Shown here in pieces: positions 8,370 through 17,452 of a DNA stretch of 64,000 bases. Under the pieces are notes generated by a model. It was given only the letters and a program-made list of their open reading frames with translations, had not been told where the DNA came from and made no database searches. A program made the translations under genes and the position numbers. Position 1 is the stretch's first letter; each line of letters begins with the position of its first letter. Source of the DNA: Chloroflexota bacterium (GTDB lineage Bacteria > Chloroflexota > Limnocylindria > Limnocylindrales > CSP1-4). Location of the stretch: positions 65,290-129,289 of the forward strand of contig JACPOS010000023.1 of NCBI GenBank assembly GCA_016191395.1, read 5' to 3'.

Positions 8370-9460
8370 TGACCGACCCACTCGATCCGTACGCAGAGGA
8401 TGAGGCGCCGCCCCCGCCCATGCCCTGGCGCGCCGGCGCTGCGACGCCCTCCGAGCCTACGCACAAGGTGCTGGTGGAGGCCTATGACGACGAGCTGCCG
8501 GTTCCGACACGGACGGAGATGGCGAGCGCGGCCGCACAACGCGCTTGGTCGGGTGTCGGGCCTGCGACCCGACATGCCGCCAGCCTGGTCGTCTTCGCAC
8601 TCGCGGTGATCGGGGCGCTCGCCGGGATCGGGGTGGCGTGGATGCACGTGGTCGACGACCCCCTTGCCGATGCCCATGCCTACTTCGAGGCGGCGTCCCG
8701 CCTGAATGCGGGTCAGCCGCTGTATCCGGCCGGGGTGGACCCGAGCGGCAACCACATCTACCTCTACCCGCCGCTGCTCGCAGTCGTGCTGCGCCCCCTG
8801 GCGTTGCTGCCGTTCGAGGCGTTCGCGCTGGTGTGGGAGCTCGTCGTCGTTGCATCCTTCATCGCGCTCCTCCGCTACCTCGGCGTTCGGCGACGCGCGA
8901 CCTGGCTCGCCGTGGGCCTGCTCGGTGTTCCGATTGGGTGGGCACTGACGATCGCCCAGGCGCACGTGCCCATGGCATACCTGCTCGCGCTTGGGCAGCC
9001 CTGGTCCATCGCGCTGGCGGCGAACCTGAAGCTGACCCCGGCGCTCATCGCGATCTGGTGGCTGGGCCGGCGCGACTACCAGTCGTTCTTCGCGTTCTTG
9101 CTCTGGGGCGCCCTGTTTGTCGCGGCGCAGCTCGTCCTCGAGTGGAACGGGTCGGTCGCGTTCTTCGGGAGCGTGGGGTTCGACCAGCTCGGGCACGTCC
9201 GCAACATCTCGCCGTACGTCCAGTCACCGGTCCTGTGGGTCGTGCTGGTCTTGGTGGGCGCCTTGGTCACGCTTGGCCTTGCCCGCACGCGCTGGGGCTG
9301 GGCCGCGGCGGTGGCACTCGCGACGCTCGCGCCGCCGCGGCTCCTCATCTACATGCTCACCGGGCTCCTTGCGGCACTCCGCCAGCCCAAGGTCGCCGGA
9401 GAGCAGGGCCCGGACGACGTGTCGGACCCGGCCTCGGTCTACGTCCGGTCGGCGCGTTAG
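8369..9460 (+). CDS. DUF2029/GT87-like membrane glycosyltransferase
   Basis: 363 residues. An unusually long soluble N-terminus of about 65 residues (Pro- and acid-rich) precedes the first membrane helix. The catalytic-type loop is DPLADAHAYFEAASRL and then GQPLYPAGVDPSGNHIYLYP, the standard DUF2029 pattern. A short polar C-terminus follows the last helix. It is the last gene of the 6640-9460 operon and converges on the GT2 gene ending at 9542. The function of the N-terminal extension is not evident. Confidence 0.78.
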   Translation: MTDPLDPYAEDEAPPPPMPWRAGAATPSEPTHKVLVEAYDDELPVPTRTEMASAAAQRAWSGVGPATRHAASLVVFALAVIGALAGIGVAWMHVVDDPLADAHAYFEAASRLNAGQPLYPAGVDPSGNHIYLYPPLLAVVLRPLALLPFEAFALVWELVVVASFIALLRYLGVRRRATWLAVGLLGVPIGWALTIAQAHVPMAYLLALGQPWSIALAANLKLTPALIAIWWLGRRDYQSFFAFLLWGALFVAAQLVLEWNGSVAFFGSVGFDQLGHVRNISPYVQSPVLWVVLVLVGALVTLGLARTRWGWAAAVALATLAPPRLLIYMLTGLLAALRQPKVAGEQGPDDVSDPASVYVRSAR

Positions 9461-9541
9461 ATGCGCCTCGCACCTACGCGAACATCCCATCGTCCGCCAG
9501 CTGCGCCGAGCAGTGCGGCTTAGCGGTGCGTTCGAGGCTCG

Positions 9542-10423
9542 TCAATCCGCGACCGTCTGTCGGCCTGCGGCGCGAGCGGCCTTCGGCATGCGACCAACGA
9601 TGAGGCCTGGGTGGATAGCCGAAAGCTTCAACGCGCTCGCCCAATGGTGACGGACCGCGGGCGACCGGAAGTCGAACGTCCGCCCGCTCTTCCGCTCGTA
9701 TTCATGCTCCATGACCGAGGCCGGCTGGATATGGACCTCCCAGCCGGATTTCCACATCCGATAGCACCAATCCCAGTCTTCGCCATACAGGAAGATCCGC
9801 TCGTCCATCGGGCCGACCTGGTCGATGGCAGCGCGGCGAACCAACATGACAGCGCCGATCGCGGATTGGATCGGCTGTGCCCGATCCGGGATGCGCCCCG
9901 ATAGGACGTGTCGCGCGGCCAGCGATCGGAGGATCGGCAGGCGCCCAAGGAACGTCCGGCGCGCGAGCATCGTCCATGGCGTCGGGAACGTCCGCGCGTT
10001 CTGCTGGAAGCTTCCATCCGGGTTGAGGAGCCGAGGGACCACGATCCCGACTCGCGGATGGTCTGCCATGTAGCGCGCGAGGGTTTCGACTGCCTGGACT
10101 TGGGCGACGGCATCCGGGTTCACGAGGAGGATGTCGGCCGAGTGCGCCAGACGGCAGCCCTCATTCACGGCGACGGCGAAACCGTCGTTGGTCCGGCGAC
10201 GCACGAGCCTGGCGTGCGGGTACTCCGCGGCAACGATTGCGGCGGTCCGATCGCGACTGGCATTGTCGACCACGATCGCCGGCACCGACGCGAGGGCGGT
10301 CAGGCAGCGGCGGATCCACCCCTCCGAGTCGAATGTGACGACGATCGCGGTCGGCATCGAACCCCAGGGCGGCTCGGTCCGTCGCGGTGAGGAGCTGGGC
10401 CGTTGGGTCGCTCGGGCATCCAT
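9542..10423 (-). CDS. GT2 glycosyltransferase, rhamnosyltransferase (WbbL)-like
   Basis: A 293-residue cytoplasmic GT-A enzyme. The nucleotide-binding start is TAIVVTFDSEGWIRRCLTAL, then VDNASRDRT, the DxD-type motif VNPDA, and the acceptor-side signature FLYGEDWDWCYRMWKSGW (ED..W), all typical of WbbL-like rhamnosyltransferases. dTDP-rhamnose can be made from the rfb genes in this window, so rhamnose transfer is plausible but unproven. Start ATG 10423 follows a TATCGT -10 hexamer by seven bases; the frame could extend further upstream but without support. Confidence 0.85.
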   Translation of the reverse strand: MDARATQRPSSSPRRTEPPWGSMPTAIVVTFDSEGWIRRCLTALASVPAIVVDNASRDRTAAIVAAEYPHARLVRRRTNDGFAVAVNEGCRLAHSADILLVNPDAVAQVQAVETLARYMADHPRVGIVVPRLLNPDGSFQQNARTFPTPWTMLARRTFLGRLPILRSLAARHVLSGRIPDRAQPIQSAIGAVMLVRRAAIDQVGPMDERIFLYGEDWDWCYRMWKSGWEVHIQPASVMEHEYERKSGRTFDFRSPAVRHHWASALKLSAIHPGLIVGRMPKAARAAGRQTVAD

Positions 10424-10430
10424 CGCCCCT

Positions 10431-10436
10431 ACGATA
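10431..10436 (-). promoter_or_regulatory. Leaderless -10 hexamer for the GT2 gene at 9542-10423
   Basis: TATCGT on the minus strand, seven bases before ATG 10423. The same hexamer occurs at the same kind of distance before 21954 and 42073. Confidence 0.55.
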
Positions 10437-10487
10437 GGTCCGTCCCGCCCGGTGGGGTGTAACGGAGCTCGACGTGGGGAACCAACG

Positions 10488-11558
10488 GTGAAGGTGACGC
10501 TCGTTTCCGGATCGCTTCCGGACATGACCTGCGGCGTCGCCGAGTACACGGCGCGATTGGCGGAATCCCTGATCGACGCAGGCGCAGCTGTCCGGGTCGT
10601 CACGACGCGGGACGACCGGATTCGAGACGTGGGCGCTTACCCCATCGTGCAGGTCGCGGAGCGCTGGGGATTGCGCCAGCTGCCGCGGATCCTCCGGGCG
10701 ATCCTCCGCGAGCGCCCGGATGTCGTCCACGTGCAGTACCCGTCGACCGGCTATCGGCACGGGCTGGCTCCCGGCCTGCTAGTTCCCATCCTGCGAGTGA
10801 TCGCGCCACGGACGCGCGTCGTCGCAACCGTCCACGAATACCGCCACACGCACTGGCTCCACAAGGCGTATGCGGCCGTGACGATGCCGTGGGCCGCGGT
10901 CATCGTCACCCCCGACGAAAGCCAGATCGCGTCCATGCCCCTGATCGGTCGCCGGAATGTCGTCGAGATCCCGCTGACGTCGAACTTCAGGCTGATCCCT
11001 GAAACAGATGCGATGACGCCAACCCCGCGAGGCGAGGACTTGATCATCGGGACGTGGGGCATGCTGCGGCGCGACAAGGGGATCGACCTCGCGCTCGACG
11101 CCTTCGAGGCCGTCGTCTCGCACCGGCCCGCTCGTTTCGTGATCGCTGGCGACCCGGGGGCCGACAGTGCGTACATCCGGGAGATAGCCGAACGGATCGC
11201 TGCGTCCCCGGTTCGGGACCGGATCACGTTGACGGGCCGGCTCGACGAGGTCGATCTGCTCGCGACGATTGCGTCGCTCGATGCCTGCGTCCTCCCCTAT
11301 CGGGCTGGCCTCGAGGGGAATCGAGGAACGTATGCCACGGCCGCACTGTTGGGCGTCTACACCGTAACGACGAGCTCAACCGCACGAGGCTTCGATTCGC
11401 CGAGCAACACCAGCTTCGTCCCACCAGGCGACGTCAACAGCCTTGTTGCGGCGATCCTCGAGGCACAGGAGCATCCGCGCCGTCGACCGGGCGACGCGTC
11501 CGAGCAATGGGCGTCGATCGCCGAGCGGCACCTCCAGGTCTATGCTGGTCGCCGTTAG
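10488..11558 (+). CDS. GT4-family glycosyltransferase
   Basis: A 356-residue GT-B fold enzyme. The N-terminal domain begins VTLVSGSLPDMTCGVAEYTA (Gly-rich donor-side loop); the C-terminal domain has GTWGMLRRDKGIDLALDAF, ITLTGRLDEVDLLATIASLD and the acidic loop PYRAGLEGNRGTYATAALLG, a variant of the GT4 EX7E motif. It is cytoplasmic or membrane-associated and would extend the polysaccharide from a nucleotide sugar. GTG 10488 has GGGGA eight bases upstream. Its stop interlocks with the stop of the convergent gene (11555-11558). Confidence 0.85.
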   Translation: MKVTLVSGSLPDMTCGVAEYTARLAESLIDAGAAVRVVTTRDDRIRDVGAYPIVQVAERWGLRQLPRILRAILRERPDVVHVQYPSTGYRHGLAPGLLVPILRVIAPRTRVVATVHEYRHTHWLHKAYAAVTMPWAAVIVTPDESQIASMPLIGRRNVVEIPLTSNFRLIPETDAMTPTPRGEDLIIGTWGMLRRDKGIDLALDAFEAVVSHRPARFVIAGDPGADSAYIREIAERIAASPVRDRITLTGRLDEVDLLATIASLDACVLPYRAGLEGNRGTYATAALLGVYTVTTSSTARGFDSPSNTSFVPPGDVNSLVAAILEAQEHPRRRPGDASEQWASIAERHLQVYAGRR

Positions 11559-12529
11559 CCGGAGGTCAGATCCGGCCCTTCCGCCGGAATGCGCCAGCCC
11601 CGACGAGAGATGGCGTCCGACACATTCCAGGCGACCGCTCGCACCACGACGCCGGGAACGCGGACGAAATCAGCCGGCCTTGTGACACAACGAGCAGCCA
11701 TGGCGAGGGGCCGATAGATCAGGGACCAGGCGAGAGACGTCAGGTTCTGCCGCACGCCGCCATTCCGCCGCATGAAGAGGATCGCATTTCGGAGCGAAAG
11801 CTCGCGGACCTGCATCGATGGTCGCCGCGTCCCGCGCTCGTGAATGACAGCCGCTCGGGGCTCTACGACAATGCGAAACCCGGCCCGACCTGCCCGCGTG
11901 CACCAGTCCAACTCCTCCGAATACATGAAGAACTCGGGCGCTAGCCCACCGATTCGTCTGACCGCGTCCAGCGATACCAGGAGACAAGGGCCGTCGAGCC
12001 ATTCGACCTCGTATGGCGAGTCCTCGCGGATCGGCCGCCTGCGGTGTCTCGTGCGCCCCAGGGGCCAGTCGATCAGCCCTCCGGCAGAGAAGACCGATCC
12101 GTCCACGTCGCGGACGATTGGACCCACCGCCGCGACGTCGGCAGCGGCAGCGGCAAGGAGAGACCCGACCATGCCCGCGTCCTCGACCACGATGTCGTTG
12201 TTCAGGAGCAACACGTGGCTTGCGCCCCGCTGCAGGCCCCAGCGCAGCGCCGCGTTGTAGCCCCCAGGCACGCCATCGTTCACTGAACGGACGCTGGCAG
12301 ATACAAACTCGCCGAACTCGGCCGCAAGGCGCTCACCCTCGCCGGTTCCGGACCCATTATCCACGACCAAAGTCGGTAGGGGCCATCCATCGAGACGAGT
12401 GAGGCTCGCGAGGCATCGGCGCGTCGTCGCCTCGCCTCGCCACGTCAGGACGGCGAGGACTGCATTGCGACCGGGTGGCCCGCCGGCAACCTGACCGGCA
12501 TCGGCCAGAGTCCCGTTCGCTGCTGTCAC
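11555..12529 (-). CDS. GT2 glycosyltransferase, rhamnosyltransferase-like
   Basis: A 324-residue GT-A enzyme with AVLAVLTWRGEATTRRCL at the N-terminus, VVDNGSGTG, a LLLNNDIVVED metal-binding motif (NND) and the acceptor signature FFMYSEELDWCTRAGRAGF, as in the WbbL/rhamnosyltransferase group. A C-terminal amphipathic or hydrophobic region (TSLAWSLIYRPLAMAARCV) suggests membrane association. The start is GTG 12529. It lies 87 bases downstream of the polyprenyl glycosylphosphotransferase gene, so it may add the second sugar to the lipid carrier. Confidence 0.83.
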   Translation of the reverse strand: MTAANGTLADAGQVAGGPPGRNAVLAVLTWRGEATTRRCLASLTRLDGWPLPTLVVDNGSGTGEGERLAAEFGEFVSASVRSVNDGVPGGYNAALRWGLQRGASHVLLLNNDIVVEDAGMVGSLLAAAAADVAAVGPIVRDVDGSVFSAGGLIDWPLGRTRHRRRPIREDSPYEVEWLDGPCLLVSLDAVRRIGGLAPEFFMYSEELDWCTRAGRAGFRIVVEPRAAVIHERGTRRPSMQVRELSLRNAILFMRRNGGVRQNLTSLAWSLIYRPLAMAARCVTRPADFVRVPGVVVRAVAWNVSDAISRRGWRIPAEGPDLTSG

Positions 12530-12616
12530 GGGGTGGCGAGGGGCTCGCGAAGGTAATAGACGTCCTGAGCGGTGATCCCGCTGAGAAGCTCCCTCCGGGG
12601 GGCATTCGTTGCCGCG

Positions 12617-14008
12617 TCACCGTCCATCGAACGCCGCAGGTACGGTGCGAGCCAGGATCTTGAAGTCGAGCCACAGCGACCAGCGGTCGATGTACGAGAG
12701 GTCGAGTTCGGCGCGGTCGTTGAAGTCGTCTGAACGTCGCGCACTGACCTGCCAGAGGCCGGTGATCCCCGGCTTCATCGCCAGGCGCCGGCGATGCCAG
12801 AGGTCGTAGCCAAGGACCTCCCGCGGTGGCGCCGGGCGGGGGCCCACGAGCGACATCTCACCGCGGAGCACGTTCCACAACTGCGGCAGCTCATCGAGCG
12901 ACGTCCGTCGTAGGAAGTGCCCAGTGGCGGTGATCCGCGGGTCGTTCGTCAGCTTGAACGCACGCGGGTCCGACTGATCCACGAGCTCGTGGTAACGGTC
13001 CTCCGCATTGGGCTCCATCGTTCGGAACTTGAGGACCTGGAATTGCCTGCCATGCAGACCAACGCGCACCTGGCGAAACAGGATCGGTGACCCCTCACGA
13101 GCTCGGATCCAAAGCGCGATTGCCAGGAACACCGGCGACAGCCCCACCACGGCCACGGTGGACACCACGAGGTCCAGGGTCCGTTTCAGGATCAGGCCCG
13201 CCATTCGGTCCGGCCCAGTGACGAGCGAGTACACGGGCGTGCCATCGAGCTCCTCGACGCGCCCCGCCGACAGTGCCCCCTCGAGAACGTCCACCGGGAC
13301 GCGGACGATCTTGCCCACCGCCTCCGCCAGGTGCGCGACAGCGTTCATGCGGTCCCACAGGCTGAACGGCAAGCAGATCGCGACCTCATCGACGACATCG
13401 TCCTGGAGAATTCGCTCGATGTCCTCGAACTTGCCGAGGTTCCGCCACTTCAGCGGTAGTTCGTAGGGGTGATCGTCCACGAACCCGCGGATACGGAGGC
13501 CGAGCTCGCGATGGCCCTCCAGCTTCGCCGCGAAGGCCTGGGCACGTGGCCCAGCGCCCACGACGAGCACGTAGCGCAGGTTGTAGCCGCGCTCTCGAAG
13601 GCGCTCCAGGACGTAGCGCATGAGAAGACGGCTGGCGATGGTCGTAAGCCATTGCGCCGGGAACATGAGCAGGAGGTAGGACCGGCTCACGTCCGGCAGG
13701 CGGAGCGCGAACAGGAGGCTGGACGTGATGAGAGCCATCACGACCACCGCTCGGCCGATCGCCGCCCCTTCGCTCCACACCGTCCATCGCGCGCGCGGTC
13801 TGTACATCCCATGCAGCCACAGGACCGCAATCCAGACGACGGCGTATGCGACAGCGAATGCCGCCGGCTGAGCGAGAACGGGGCCCCAGTGCGTGACCCA
13901 CTCAACGCCGAAGCGGGCCATGGACAACACTGCAAGAAGCAGGACGGCGAGGACGCCGTCGGCGAGCATGAGCAGCGTTCGGAATCCGATCGCGTGTCTG
14001 CGAAGCAT
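12617..14008 (-). CDS. Polyprenyl-phosphate glycosyl-1-phosphate transferase (WcaJ/WbaP type)
   Basis: 463 residues: four to five N-terminal membrane segments, a Rossmann-like CoA-binding-fold middle ([20 protein letters not shown]), then the bacterial sugar transferase domain from about residue 270 ([68 protein letters not shown]). It moves a sugar-1-phosphate from a nucleotide sugar to undecaprenyl phosphate, the first step of repeat-unit assembly. ATG 14008 has a TAGGCT -10 hexamer eight bases upstream. The sugar (glucose or galactose being commonest in the family) cannot be told. Confidence 0.93.
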   Translation of the reverse strand: MLRRHAIGFRTLLMLADGVLAVLLLAVLSMARFGVEWVTHWGPVLAQPAAFAVAYAVVWIAVLWLHGMYRPRARWTVWSEGAAIGRAVVVMALITSSLLFALRLPDVSRSYLLLMFPAQWLTTIASRLLMRYVLERLRERGYNLRYVLVVGAGPRAQAFAAKLEGHRELGLRIRGFVDDHPYELPLKWRNLGKFEDIERILQDDVVDEVAICLPFSLWDRMNAVAHLAEAVGKIVRVPVDVLEGALSAGRVEELDGTPVYSLVTGPDRMAGLILKRTLDLVVSTVAVVGLSPVFLAIALWIRAREGSPILFRQVRVGLHGRQFQVLKFRTMEPNAEDRYHELVDQSDPRAFKLTNDPRITATGHFLRRTSLDELPQLWNVLRGEMSLVGPRPAPPREVLGYDLWHRRRLAMKPGITGLWQVSARRSDDFNDRAELDLSYIDRWSLWLDFKILARTVPAAFDGR

Positions 14009-14016
14009 CGCTGGGC

Positions 14017-14022
14017 AGCCTA
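14017..14022 (-). promoter_or_regulatory. Leaderless -10 hexamer for the sugar phosphotransferase
   Basis: TAGGCT on the minus strand followed by GCCCAGCG and ATG 14008. Almost the same string (TAGGCT, GCCGAGCG, ATG) occurs at 42062-42046. Confidence 0.55.
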
Positions 14023-14059
14023 GGGTGGGGTGGTGCGTCCGCGCAATGGTACGCGCGGG

Positions 14060-16327
14060 CTACTCCAGGATCAGGTGGGCGAGGCTCGGCACGAGCATGT
14101 CGACGGGCGTGAATCGCCGGTAGGTGAACGTTCCCCAGAACGTCGCAAGCTGGCCCTCGAGAATGGCGGCGGGGTCAGGCTCCGTGACGATCCGAATGCG
14201 TCCTGATCCGTTCGTGAATCCGGGCGCGAGGCCTTCAAGCCTTCGCATGCGCTCGGCCGTGTCGGGCCGGCCGATGTGGGCCGCCACGCGTGCGCACCAC
14301 GTCAGCGCGACGGAGTCGAGCGGCGCCGCGTCGCACGCTGCGACGAGCAGGTCGAAGGCCCGCTCCTGGCCCTGCCAGCTGTCGATCACGAGGAGGTCAA
14401 ACGTCGAGCCCGGCAGGCCACCGGCAATGGTCCTCGCCTGTTGTGCCTCGTTGACCATCAGCGCCACCTGCCACCGAAGGTCCGGCGACCCCGTCGCAAG
14501 GATTCTCGTGACGGCGTCGCCAAGAACTGCCGTGCGCTGCACATCGGAGGCCCACCATGGATCGGCCGCGAGCGTTGGATAGGCGGTCAGGGTGGAAACG
14601 ACCGCGTTGACCGCGAGGTCTCGCACCCCCATGCGAAGGGCGAGGTCTGCGACGCCCAGCGCCACGGCTGGCCGTTGGCGACCCAGTCGGAAGGCCGCCT
14701 CGAGCGAGGCTGTGGCTCCGGCGGAATCACCCTGCGCGAGCTGTTCGGCGGCGAGGTCAAGCCAGGCCTCGGGCAGGTCGTCGCCCACGGCGACGCGTTC
14801 AAAATACGCGGACGCCAACCCGTGGTCCCCGGCGCGGGCCGCTGCGAGCCCGGCTGTCAGTGCGTATGAGCCAATCGCAGGGTCGGTATCTGCGGCGGCC
14901 CGCGCGTCAGCCTGGGCAGCAACCCAGTCGCCGCCATTCAGCAGCTGGACGGCTCGCTCCGCACGCAGCGCAGGCACCTCCTGCAGCAGGAGGCCAGCCA
15001 GCGCCACGAGCACGGCGCCGATGGTGACGAGGCCGCCGAGGCGGGGCATTCGACGCGGTGGCAGGGCTGTGCCAGGGATCGATGTGGCGTCGAGGAACGC
15101 GACCGGTATGGCCGCGGCGAACAGGACGGCTGGCATGTTCGGGTAGAAGTCGAGCAGTTGGTGGAATCCGAGGTAGCTCAGGCCGAGAAGGCTTGTCCAG
15201 CCCATCCGACGCCGCAATGGATCAGGGTCGCGGATCGCCCCGAGCACGAGCCGAGCGAGGAAGGCGACGAGCACGACCCCCGCTACGGCTCCGACCACGC
15301 CAAGCTCGGCCAGCGTCTGGACCTCGATGTTGTGGGCATGGGGAATGTAGACGTCGATCTCGTTGACCGACGTGGCGCTGATCCGCTGAATGACCCACGT
15401 CCCGGGGCCCGTTCCGACGACCGGCGATTCCGCGAACATTCGCAAGGCGGTGACTGCGTACTGGGCGCGGGCATCCGCGCCGCCTTCCGACACGCGGCGA
15501 ACGATCGCCGGCGTGAACACCACCGCTGCCAGCACGGCGGCCGCGAGCACGAAGGACGTCGTCGCACGGGCTGTTCGGGTGGCCACTATGACCCGACCAG
15601 CCGCGACGATGGCCGATCGACGCCGTCGGTCGAGCAGCGCGGCAGCCGCGGCGACCACGATTGTCAACCCGATCGCGAGCCAACCAGCCCGAGAGCCGCT
15701 CAGAAAGGCGACCAGACCGACCGTGAGCACGATCGCGCCCAACGCCACCTTCCCGCGACGGGTCCCGGGGTCCACGAGCGCCGCGGCCGGCACCGACAGC
15801 AGGGCCGACATCGTGAGGACCGCCGAAGAGTTGTTGTATGTCAGGCCTTCAAAGTTCGGTCGCAGGGGTGGGATCGCGAATCGGCCGAGCTCGCGCCACC
15901 AGTCGACCCAGTGCATGACGACGAGCCCGAGGAATGCCCCGGAGATGAGCCAGAAGAGGAGCGTCGCGAGGATCAACAGTCGCCGAGCAAAGAAGGCCTG
16001 CGCCATCAGCCGGACCAGCAGCAGGTACAACGCCGCGAGGACGATGGCGTATCCGAGGTACTCGAGGCTGACTCGCGGCACACGCGAGAATGCGGTTGAG
16101 ATCGCGAGGCTGGCGAGCGACGCCACGACAACGGGCATGAGGACGCTTCGTGGACGCCACCTCTCCGATCTCACGCATGCGACGAGCCAGATGCCCAGCG
16201 TCGCACTCGCGGACAACATCGTGACCACGCGAAGGGGCGCGGCATAGATCCCCAGCCAGGCCCCGCCGACGATGGTCAGATACGTGGCGAGGACGACTAT
16301 CGCCACCCATGTGAGCCTGAGGGTCAC
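14060..16327 (-). CDS. O-antigen ligase/polymerase (Wzy_C) with helical-repeat C-terminus
   Basis: 755 residues. Roughly residues 1-440 are a polytopic membrane domain with the O-antigen ligase region, including the large extracytoplasmic loop (SPVVGTGPGTWVIQRISA, then IPHAHNIEVQTLAELGVVG, the H.N...E signature of the family). From about residue 440 to the end is an Ala-rich helical region with TPR character (LTAGLAAARAGDHGLASAYF, AWLDLAAEQLAQGDSAGATA). It would polymerise or ligate lipid-linked repeat units on the outer face. GTG 16327 overlaps the upstream stop (GTGA), forming a two-gene operon with the PIG-V-like gene. Confidence 0.85.
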   Translation of the reverse strand: MTLRLTWVAIVVLATYLTIVGGAWLGIYAAPLRVVTMLSASATLGIWLVACVRSERWRPRSVLMPVVVASLASLAISTAFSRVPRVSLEYLGYAIVLAALYLLLVRLMAQAFFARRLLILATLLFWLISGAFLGLVVMHWVDWWRELGRFAIPPLRPNFEGLTYNNSSAVLTMSALLSVPAAALVDPGTRRGKVALGAIVLTVGLVAFLSGSRAGWLAIGLTIVVAAAAALLDRRRRSAIVAAGRVIVATRTARATTSFVLAAAVLAAVVFTPAIVRRVSEGGADARAQYAVTALRMFAESPVVGTGPGTWVIQRISATSVNEIDVYIPHAHNIEVQTLAELGVVGAVAGVVLVAFLARLVLGAIRDPDPLRRRMGWTSLLGLSYLGFHQLLDFYPNMPAVLFAAAIPVAFLDATSIPGTALPPRRMPRLGGLVTIGAVLVALAGLLLQEVPALRAERAVQLLNGGDWVAAQADARAAADTDPAIGSYALTAGLAAARAGDHGLASAYFERVAVGDDLPEAWLDLAAEQLAQGDSAGATASLEAAFRLGRQRPAVALGVADLALRMGVRDLAVNAVVSTLTAYPTLAADPWWASDVQRTAVLGDAVTRILATGSPDLRWQVALMVNEAQQARTIAGGLPGSTFDLLVIDSWQGQERAFDLLVAACDAAPLDSVALTWCARVAAHIGRPDTAERMRRLEGLAPGFTNGSGRIRIVTEPDPAAILEGQLATFWGTFTYRRFTPVDMLVPSLAHLILE

Positions 16328-17430
16328 GGGGCAAGTGCCTGCGTGAAATGAAGGACCGCGTTGATGACGAAGAGCGCTGCGAATGCTGCGAGGCCTGCGA
16401 GCTCGAACCAAGCAGCGCGCCTGTTCGCCAGCGTCCACGAGAACGGCCAGGCCACCGCCAGGTACCTGCCGATCGACTGCAGCCGGCCCGTCGCCAGCGC
16501 CGTTACGACTGTTACGAGCGCGAGCGCCGTATATGCGGCCGGCGGTCGATCGACCCGCCGAAACACGAACAGGAACAAATACAGGCACAGCACACCGACG
16601 AGGAGAAGAACGATCGGATCGAAGCGATCGAGGACGGGTGTGACCGGTCCGGTTGGCTCCTGGCCGATCTGGCTCCAAGCCCTCTGCGCGGTGAACATGC
16701 CGAGGGGGTCGCCGAATGTCGTGCCGAGATATGCGGCGAACAGTCCGAATGCGGCGGGTCCGGCCGCCAGCCACCCGAATCGAGGCGAGCGCCAGCCGGC
16801 CATCGAACGCCAGCCGCCGCTCGACTCGGCGATCAGGATCGCGAGCGGAATGCCGAGCAAGATGCCCTGGAGTCGAGTAAGCGTGGCGAGCCCGTACAGG
16901 AACGCCATCAACCACCAGCGCCGATGCTCGGCTGCGAGGAACGCTCCCGCAGCGAGGAGCAGGAACAGGCTGTCGCTATAGGCCATGGCGAACGCCACGG
17001 CCCCCGGTGCCAACGCCACGAAGGCGAGACTCCGCACCGCCCGGTCGTGGTCCAGGTAGAGCATCGAAAGCCGATAGAGGACGGCGAGGGCCGCCACGAA
17101 AGCGAGATTCGCAACGAGCACGCCAGCGACGGCGATGTTGCCCAACGTCAGCGCCGAGAATGCCCGGGTAACCAACGGATACAGCGGAAAGAACGCCCAG
17201 TCGCGAAACATCAGCCGCACCGGCTCCGCGTGGTAGCCCTCGGCTGCAATGCCAAGGAGGTAAACGGAGTCGCTGCCGGTGAGGCTGGTGAGCAGGGAGC
17301 CTGTTGCGTACGTCGGCCCGTGGTAGCCGAGCGGGACGCTGGTCTCGAGAACAAGCGCGAGTAGGACGAGGGCGCCACGAGTCACGACGAAGAGGGCGGC
17401 GATCGCGAGCAGCGCGTCTCTCCACCGCAT
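16324..17430 (-). CDS. PIG-V-like membrane mannosyltransferase
   Basis: A 368-residue GT-C protein. Family-typical pieces are RDWAFFPLYPLVTRAFS after the first extracytoplasmic loop and FAMAYSDSLFLLLAAGAFL, both diagnostic of the PIG-V (GT76) group that transfers mannose from a polyprenyl phosphate. ATG 17430 is preceded by a TAGCAT -10 hexamer six bases away, so the mRNA should be leaderless. It is divergent from the DUF2029 gene at 17453 and co-transcribed with the ligase. The mannose assignment rests on the family only. Confidence 0.85.
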   Translation of the reverse strand: MRWRDALLAIAALFVVTRGALVLLALVLETSVPLGYHGPTYATGSLLTSLTGSDSVYLLGIAAEGYHAEPVRLMFRDWAFFPLYPLVTRAFSALTLGNIAVAGVLVANLAFVAALAVLYRLSMLYLDHDRAVRSLAFVALAPGAVAFAMAYSDSLFLLLAAGAFLAAEHRRWWLMAFLYGLATLTRLQGILLGIPLAILIAESSGGWRSMAGWRSPRFGWLAAGPAAFGLFAAYLGTTFGDPLGMFTAQRAWSQIGQEPTGPVTPVLDRFDPIVLLLVGVLCLYLFLFVFRRVDRPPAAYTALALVTVVTALATGRLQSIGRYLAVAWPFSWTLANRRAAWFELAGLAAFAALFVINAVLHFTQALAP

Positions 17431-17436
17431 GCCCGC

Positions 17437-17446
17437 ATGCTACCGT
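17437..17446. promoter_or_regulatory. Overlapping divergent -10 hexamers (17430 minus, 17453 plus)
   Basis: Minus strand: TAGCAT (17442-17437), 6 bases, ATG 17430. Plus strand: TACCGT (17441-17446), 6 bases, GTG 17453. The hexamers share the TA step at 17441-17442, and only 22 bases separate the two start codons. Confidence 0.6.
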
Positions 17447-17452
17447 CCGGCC

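Noticed and set aside
10474-10491. Five-codon frame (VGNQR) overlapping the start of the GT4 gene at 10488
   Set aside because: It resembles the MDHVRA mini-ORF before fcl, but the upstream hexamer (TGTAAC) is a poor match and the GT4 GTG has its own GGGGA.
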